A stretch of DNA of 64,000 nucleotides. Source: an uncultured Chitinophagaceae bacterium. GTDB taxonomy: Bacteria; Bacteroidota; Bacteroidia; Chitinophagales; Chitinophagaceae. The position numbers and the translations under genes are program-made. Positions 60,608-64,000 of the stretch are shown one piece after another. Position 1 is the stretch's first letter, and the number at the start of each line of letters is the position of its first letter. The stretch covers positions 1 through 64,000 of the forward strand of contig CAISDV010000122.1 in the NCBI GenBank assembly GCA_903884185.1, in the 5' to 3' direction. The notes below the pieces were generated by a model that searched no databases, had not been told where the DNA came from, and saw nothing but the letters and a program-made list of their open reading frames with translations.

Positions 60608-60677
60608 TTATGAATTGGTCATTTTAAGTTAACATCCTGTTCAAACTGGCTTTACATCAAAAGCCTTCTTTTGTTGA

Positions 60678-61166
60678 ATGCCGCACGAGTTGATCCATTT
60701 TATTGGCCAGTACGGATACATCGCTATGTTCTGTATGGTATTTGTACAGGAGCTTGGTGTGCCGGGTTTTCCTAACGAAATAGCACTCTTATACTTTGGA
60801 TATCTCAGCAAGAGCCTTTTATTTTTTCCTCTTGTTTGTATGACCGTTGTAGCGGCCGATATCAGCGGTTCCTGCATCTTATTTTTTGTTACTTATTATT
60901 TCAGCCCGCTTTTATTGCGCATCAAGCCTAAATGGTTATTCTCTTCAACAGAAAAATGGCAGAGGTTAAAAGCGCGAATTCAAAAGAACCAGGAGAAAGC
61001 AATTTTTTTAGGGCGGTTAACACCTTTTCTCCGGGGCTATATTTCTGCTATCGCCGGTTTTGTAAAAACGGCTCCGCCAAAATATATCCGTACCATTCTT
61101 TTTTCTGCCATCGTCTGGAATACTGGATGGATACTGGCCGGCTGGCTAATTGCCCAACATTATTAA
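60678..61166 (+). CDS. DedA-family membrane protein
   Basis: A 162-residue integral membrane protein with the DedA core: the re-entrant first loop with its conserved acid (VFVQELGVPGFPNEIALLYFGYLS), the periplasmic/membrane helix WQRLKARIQKNQEKAIFLGRLTPFLRGYISAIAGFVKTAPPKYI with the family G-R-x-x-P-x-x-R motif, and a final helix IVWNTGWILAGWLIAQHY. DedA proteins flip or transport lipids and lipid carriers such as undecaprenyl phosphate and phosphatidylethanolamine. It is slightly shorter than usual (about 200). The GT2 gene starts 10 bp after its stop. The divergent PlcP-like gene and Pho-box-like array suggest a role in lipid remodelling. Confidence 0.88.
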   Translation: MPHELIHFIGQYGYIAMFCMVFVQELGVPGFPNEIALLYFGYLSKSLLFFPLVCMTVVAADISGSCILFFVTYYFSPLLLRIKPKWLFSSTEKWQRLKARIQKNQEKAIFLGRLTPFLRGYISAIAGFVKTAPPKYIRTILFSAIVWNTGWILAGWLIAQHY

Positions 61167-61176
61167 AACACCATTT

Positions 61177-61947
61177 ATGTATATGCAACAATTTCCAATG
61201 GTCTCTGTCATTATCCCTGCCTACAATGAAGAAAAGTATATTATCAAAACATTGTCTGCTGTTCTTCAACAGGATTACCCCAACTATGAAGTGATCGTTG
61301 TTAATAATGCATCAACTGATGCAACTGAAAGACTAGTGAATGAATTCATTCAAACATTGCCAGCTACCGGCCCTCAAATTATTTTTTGTACGGAAGAGAA
61401 GCAAGGAACCAACTATGCAAGGGAATGCGCAAGGAAACTGGCAACCGGCAAGATCATTGCGCAGCTGGATGCTGATTGTGTTCCCGGAAAACACTGGGTT
61501 TCCAACGGAGTGAAACTATTGAGCGGGTCTGCAGTAGCCGCTACGGGCCCGTATGATTATTTTGATGCTCCCATTTATATGCGCGCCTTTACATTTCTCA
61601 GCCAGTATTTAACTTACCCCATAGTAAGTACTATCGTGCAGGTTGCCAATCGCGGAGGGATACTTATTGGAGGGAATGCATTTGTAAAAGCCAAGGTTCT
61701 GGAATTGGCAGGTGGTTACAATACTGCTTTTACTTTTTATGGAGATGATGTAGATATAGCTGCAAAAGTTTCTTCATTGGGATGGATACGTTTTTCATCA
61801 ACGCTCTTATTACCTTCTTCTTCCCGAAGATATAAAGCCATTGGCTTCTGGAAAGTGATAAAAAAATACCAGGATTGCTTCTGGAATGTTGTTTTTAGAA
61901 AGGATACCAATCCGTTTGATACTTTGGAAATGAATCATCCGAGATAA
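61177..61947 (+). CDS. Family 2 glycosyltransferase
   Basis: A 256-residue GT-A-fold glycosyltransferase. The nucleotide-binding start is MVSVIIPAYNEEKYIIKTL, followed by VIVVNNASTDATE and the metal motif QLDADCVPGKHW (D-x-D type). A second conserved element GGNAFVKAKVLELAGGYNTAFTFYGDDVDIAAKVSSLG matches the ED-like catalytic region. No transmembrane segment is obvious. It follows DedA by 10 bp. Start at ATG 61177 (MYMQQFPMVSVIIP), as the upstream in-frame TTG lies inside the DedA tail. Acceptor unknown; glycolipid is plausible from its position. Confidence 0.9.
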   Translation: MYMQQFPMVSVIIPAYNEEKYIIKTLSAVLQQDYPNYEVIVVNNASTDATERLVNEFIQTLPATGPQIIFCTEEKQGTNYARECARKLATGKIIAQLDADCVPGKHWVSNGVKLLSGSAVAATGPYDYFDAPIYMRAFTFLSQYLTYPIVSTIVQVANRGGILIGGNAFVKAKVLELAGGYNTAFTFYGDDVDIAAKVSSLGWIRFSSTLLLPSSSRRYKAIGFWKVIKKYQDCFWNVVFRKDTNPFDTLEMNHPR

Positions 61948-61991
61948 GATTGCTGCGCCTGTTTTATTTGGTGCCCGGAGGAATGTTCTGC

Positions 61992-62019
61992 GTTAAGTTA
62001 TTGTAAACACGCTGGTATT
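61992..62019 (+). promoter_or_regulatory. Weak Pho-box-like pair upstream of the gene at 62049
   Basis: GTTAAG (61992) and GTAAAC (62003) at 11 bp, with a poor third unit GGTATT at 62014. Two units can arise by chance. Confidence 0.22.
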
Positions 62020-62048
62020 CTCTTTTAGTGCATGTATCTTTAAAAAAT

Positions 62049-62414
62049 ATGCAAGCCTTATACAACCACGGCGGGGAATTGATCGCTTACCACCATCAAA
62101 ATATGTTGCTTCATCCATATGATTTAGAGGTGTTAGGTCTTGTCCTTGGAAATTGCGTATTTGACCGGCAGGCCAGGATACTTGGCAAATTGGTGCATCA
62201 AAAAATATACAATCTTTCAGGTGAAGTACTGGCCCGTCAATCTGATTCACCTGGTCCGCTACCCGAAAAATTTTCTGAGGATCATTGCGTCCAGCAAGCC
62301 TGGCAAATACTTACAATGATCAAAGACCATAATTGCCCATGGGTCACTACCAGGGATACCTGGTCACGCGATTCCCTCGCGGGTTATTTGTACACACAGG
62401 CTATGATCTATTAG
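62049..62414 (+). CDS. Hypothetical small protein after the glycosyltransferase
   Basis: I do not recognise this 121-residue protein. It has no signal peptide. It is a mixed alpha/beta sequence (ELIAYHHQNMLLHPYDLEVLGLVLGNCVFD, QARILGKLVHQKIYNLSGEVLA, then an N-terminal-to-C-terminal helix CVQQAWQILTMIKDHNCPWV). The ATG at 62049 is chosen; an in-frame GTG at 62028 would add seven residues. The last 4 bp overlap the convergent phosphodiesterase gene. It lies 102 bp after the GT2 gene, so it may be a separate unit. Confidence 0.6.
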   Translation: MQALYNHGGELIAYHHQNMLLHPYDLEVLGLVLGNCVFDRQARILGKLVHQKIYNLSGEVLARQSDSPGPLPEKFSEDHCVQQAWQILTMIKDHNCPWVTTRDTWSRDSLAGYLYTQAMIY

Positions 62415-63976
62415 CGAAGAGTGGTATCGGCAACTCTTGTAACCGTTGAATAATCTACATACTTATATTTTCCAAGAATGGTTCTTGCTACTTTCAAAGT
62501 GTAAGTACCTCCGGGATATTTAGCAGTAGCTGTTATGGTTTCTTTTTTTGCTGTCATTGGAATTTCCCTGTTTTTCTCATTCAACAATTCATTCATCACT
62601 CTTCCGTCCATCGTTGTGGGGACAGTCAAATGATGAATATGCAAAATTGTTGGAGCAATATCAACATTAGAAGTTGGCAATTCACTTTCTATTGCTTTTT
62701 TAAAACTGGGTCCCGCTGCAAGCAGTGCAATATGCACTTCATAATAACTGAATCCCCCGTGCGATGCAACTCCCCTGCTGAAGGCATTGCCGGGATAACC
62801 CAGCTTGTCTTTGCTGTCGTCCCATTCCCCATGAGTAATGATATCAGGCGCACGGTCGGGGTGATTGAGGTGTATGGCATCAAATGAAACTGTGCCTTCT
62901 ACAAAACCCTTTGTATCACCGGGTTTCAGCGCTTTGGTGAAAATACCGCCAATGCCTTCCTGTGCCTGGAATGCTGCCACTACTTTCCTGATCAATTCTT
63001 CATCATGGCCTTTTACATAGATGCCCCCGCCAATAAAAGCAACATCATCACTTTCCCTGTCTTTCTTTAACCCCTTGCTGATCAAAAGTTCTGAAGCGCC
63101 AATATGTGTTTGTCCGTTGTGCGAAATAAATCCATGATCTGCAGATACGATGATGTTGAAATTGTTTGTTAGATGTTTTTCTTCGAGGTATGCAATGATC
63201 CTTCCAAATTGTTCATCCACAGATTTAATTGCAGCCATCGTTGTTGGAACGCCTACTCCATCGGTATGTTCAGTAGCATCGGGATCAGAGAACCAGATAG
63301 TGCTTACGAGCGGGCCATCCAGTGTTAATCCATATTTCATTAATGCATCGGTGATCCATTTATGTTGACCTGAGTTGGGAGAAGCCACCGGTGGTATGGG
63401 GCCGATCTCTTTTTCAAGTTCCGGTCTTAAACTGGCAGGCAATATTAAACTGGTATTGATAATAGCGCCACCGCTTACTTTATGATTCTGCAATAAAGCC
63501 TGCCCCGAAGTGCCTGAACTGAATACCATCATTTTATATCCTCGCTGTTGAAGTAGTTCACCCATTGTAATTGTAGTAAGCAAATGCCCATCAGTAGCTT
63601 CACTGATTTTGTCGAGTTCGGATGATTCTGCCGTGTTCAATGCTTTCTTTTTATCTACCTGCGGGAAGTAAACAAAATTATTCATCAGGCCATGAGTGGC
63701 AGGATAACTTCCGGTTGATAAGGAAGATGAATTGACCCTGGTAACCGTTGGAAAAATACTATGGTGCTGCTTTCCATAGCAGGCACGTTTACTAAATGCA
63801 TATAAATTGGGCATCGCTTCCGGCGTGATATAATCGGGCCGCAGGCCATCAAAAAATACAACAAGCGTCCTGATATCTTTATCAGCAGGCTTAGGTTGTG
63901 CTATGATGTTACCGGCAAAGAATTGAATGCCGCATATCACTACTAGAAGGCTCTTGGTTTTGTATAACATATTCAT
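62411..63976 (-). CDS. Secreted nucleotide pyrophosphatase/phosphodiesterase-type alkaline phosphatase
   Basis: A 521-residue alkaline-phosphatase-superfamily enzyme of the NPP type with signal peptide (MNMLYKTKSLLVVICGIQFFAGNIIAQ). Metal-site Asp43 is in FFDGLRPDYITPEAMPNLYAF. The probable nucleophile is Thr79 in FPTVTRVNSSS, and the second metal site is in SADHGFISHNGQTHIGASE and VASHGGFSYYE. It should hydrolyse phosphodiesters or nucleotides outside the cytoplasm, which suits phosphate scavenging. It ends in an SGNH-like small beta domain (GTYTLKVARTILGKYKYVDY). ATG 63970 is an alternative start. The promoter is off the window edge, so a Pho box cannot be checked. Confidence 0.9.
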   Translation of the reverse strand: MNMLYKTKSLLVVICGIQFFAGNIIAQPKPADKDIRTLVVFFDGLRPDYITPEAMPNLYAFSKRACYGKQHHSIFPTVTRVNSSSLSTGSYPATHGLMNNFVYFPQVDKKKALNTAESSELDKISEATDGHLLTTITMGELLQQRGYKMMVFSSGTSGQALLQNHKVSGGAIINTSLILPASLRPELEKEIGPIPPVASPNSGQHKWITDALMKYGLTLDGPLVSTIWFSDPDATEHTDGVGVPTTMAAIKSVDEQFGRIIAYLEEKHLTNNFNIIVSADHGFISHNGQTHIGASELLISKGLKKDRESDDVAFIGGGIYVKGHDEELIRKVVAAFQAQEGIGGIFTKALKPGDTKGFVEGTVSFDAIHLNHPDRAPDIITHGEWDDSKDKLGYPGNAFSRGVASHGGFSYYEVHIALLAAGPSFKKAIESELPTSNVDIAPTILHIHHLTVPTTMDGRVMNELLNEKNREIPMTAKKETITATAKYPGGTYTLKVARTILGKYKYVDYSTVTRVADTTLR

Positions 63977-64000
63977 TTGCTGGATGATTTACAATAACAC

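Overview
The window is ordinary chromosome from a Bacteroidota bacterium, most likely a Chitinophagales/Chitinophagaceae member. The grounds are SusC/Oar-type TonB-dependent receptors with carboxypeptidase-like N-terminal domains, GldB, DUF5686, DUF4783, a DUF5117/DUF4953-type metzincin, a Thermus-type long isocitrate dehydrogenase, almost no Shine-Dalgarno sequences, and start-proximal boxes of the Bacteroidota -7 type (TAnnTTTG). I see no rRNA, tRNA, transposase, phage gene or CRISPR array.

Layout. 0-6.5 kb: housekeeping and small genes (SUI1-family factor, DUF4783, gpmI, haem-binding protein, engB, DoxX-like protein, YkuK-like RNase H fold, CoA-binding protein). 6.6-11.6 kb: a phosphoesterase/PQQ-propeller fusion, a Lys/Ala-rich H1-like protein and a large metzincin. 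11.7-23.9 kb: central metabolism (PDH E2, isocitrate dehydrogenase, apaG, gldB, nadE, TlpA-like thioredoxin, Usp, thiolase, pyrD). 23.9-28.8 kb: DUF5686 protein, then a membrane protein/winged-helix regulator/dgkA/DUF1361 group with a 17-bp palindrome repeated on both sides of the regulator. 28.8-35.2 kb: a giant outer-membrane fusion protein, an MBL hydrolase and a secreted protein with a caspase-like His/Cys arrangement. 35.3-42.8 kb: a phosphate locus (OmpR-type regulator, PhoR-like kinase, Oar-like receptor, DUF47 and Pit transporter). 42.9-47.6 kb: galE, prfA and an outer-membrane barrel protein. 47.7-57.1 kb: two divergent TonB-receptor operons, one with a beta-helix lipoprotein and a phosphoesterase, the other with an exported superoxide dismutase. 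57.1-64 kb: GH1, glycosyltransferase and LpxH/PlcP-like phosphoesterase facing DedA and a GT2, then a nucleotide-pyrophosphatase-type phosphodiesterase.

The most interesting signal is regulatory. A GTTACC-like hexamer (GGTAAC on the other strand) recurs at an 11-bp period, like the E. coli Pho box but with a different sequence. It occurs upstream of the Oar-like receptor/DUF47-Pit (five units), between the two divergent TonB receptors (four units), between the PlcP-like/glycosyltransferase operon and DedA/GT2 (four units), and at the response-regulator gene itself (three weaker units). I infer that the PhoB-like regulator encoded here controls a local phosphate-starvation regulon covering uptake, phosphoester scavenging and phospholipid-to-glycolipid remodelling.

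Intergenic DNA also carries several repeat families: REP-like CCCCGA/TCGGGG palindromes joined by a fixed ACCAGGGCAT linker, one of which has expanded into a 41-bp tandem array; CGTACATC-type degenerate repeats; 7-bp tandem repeats; and long imperfect hairpins.
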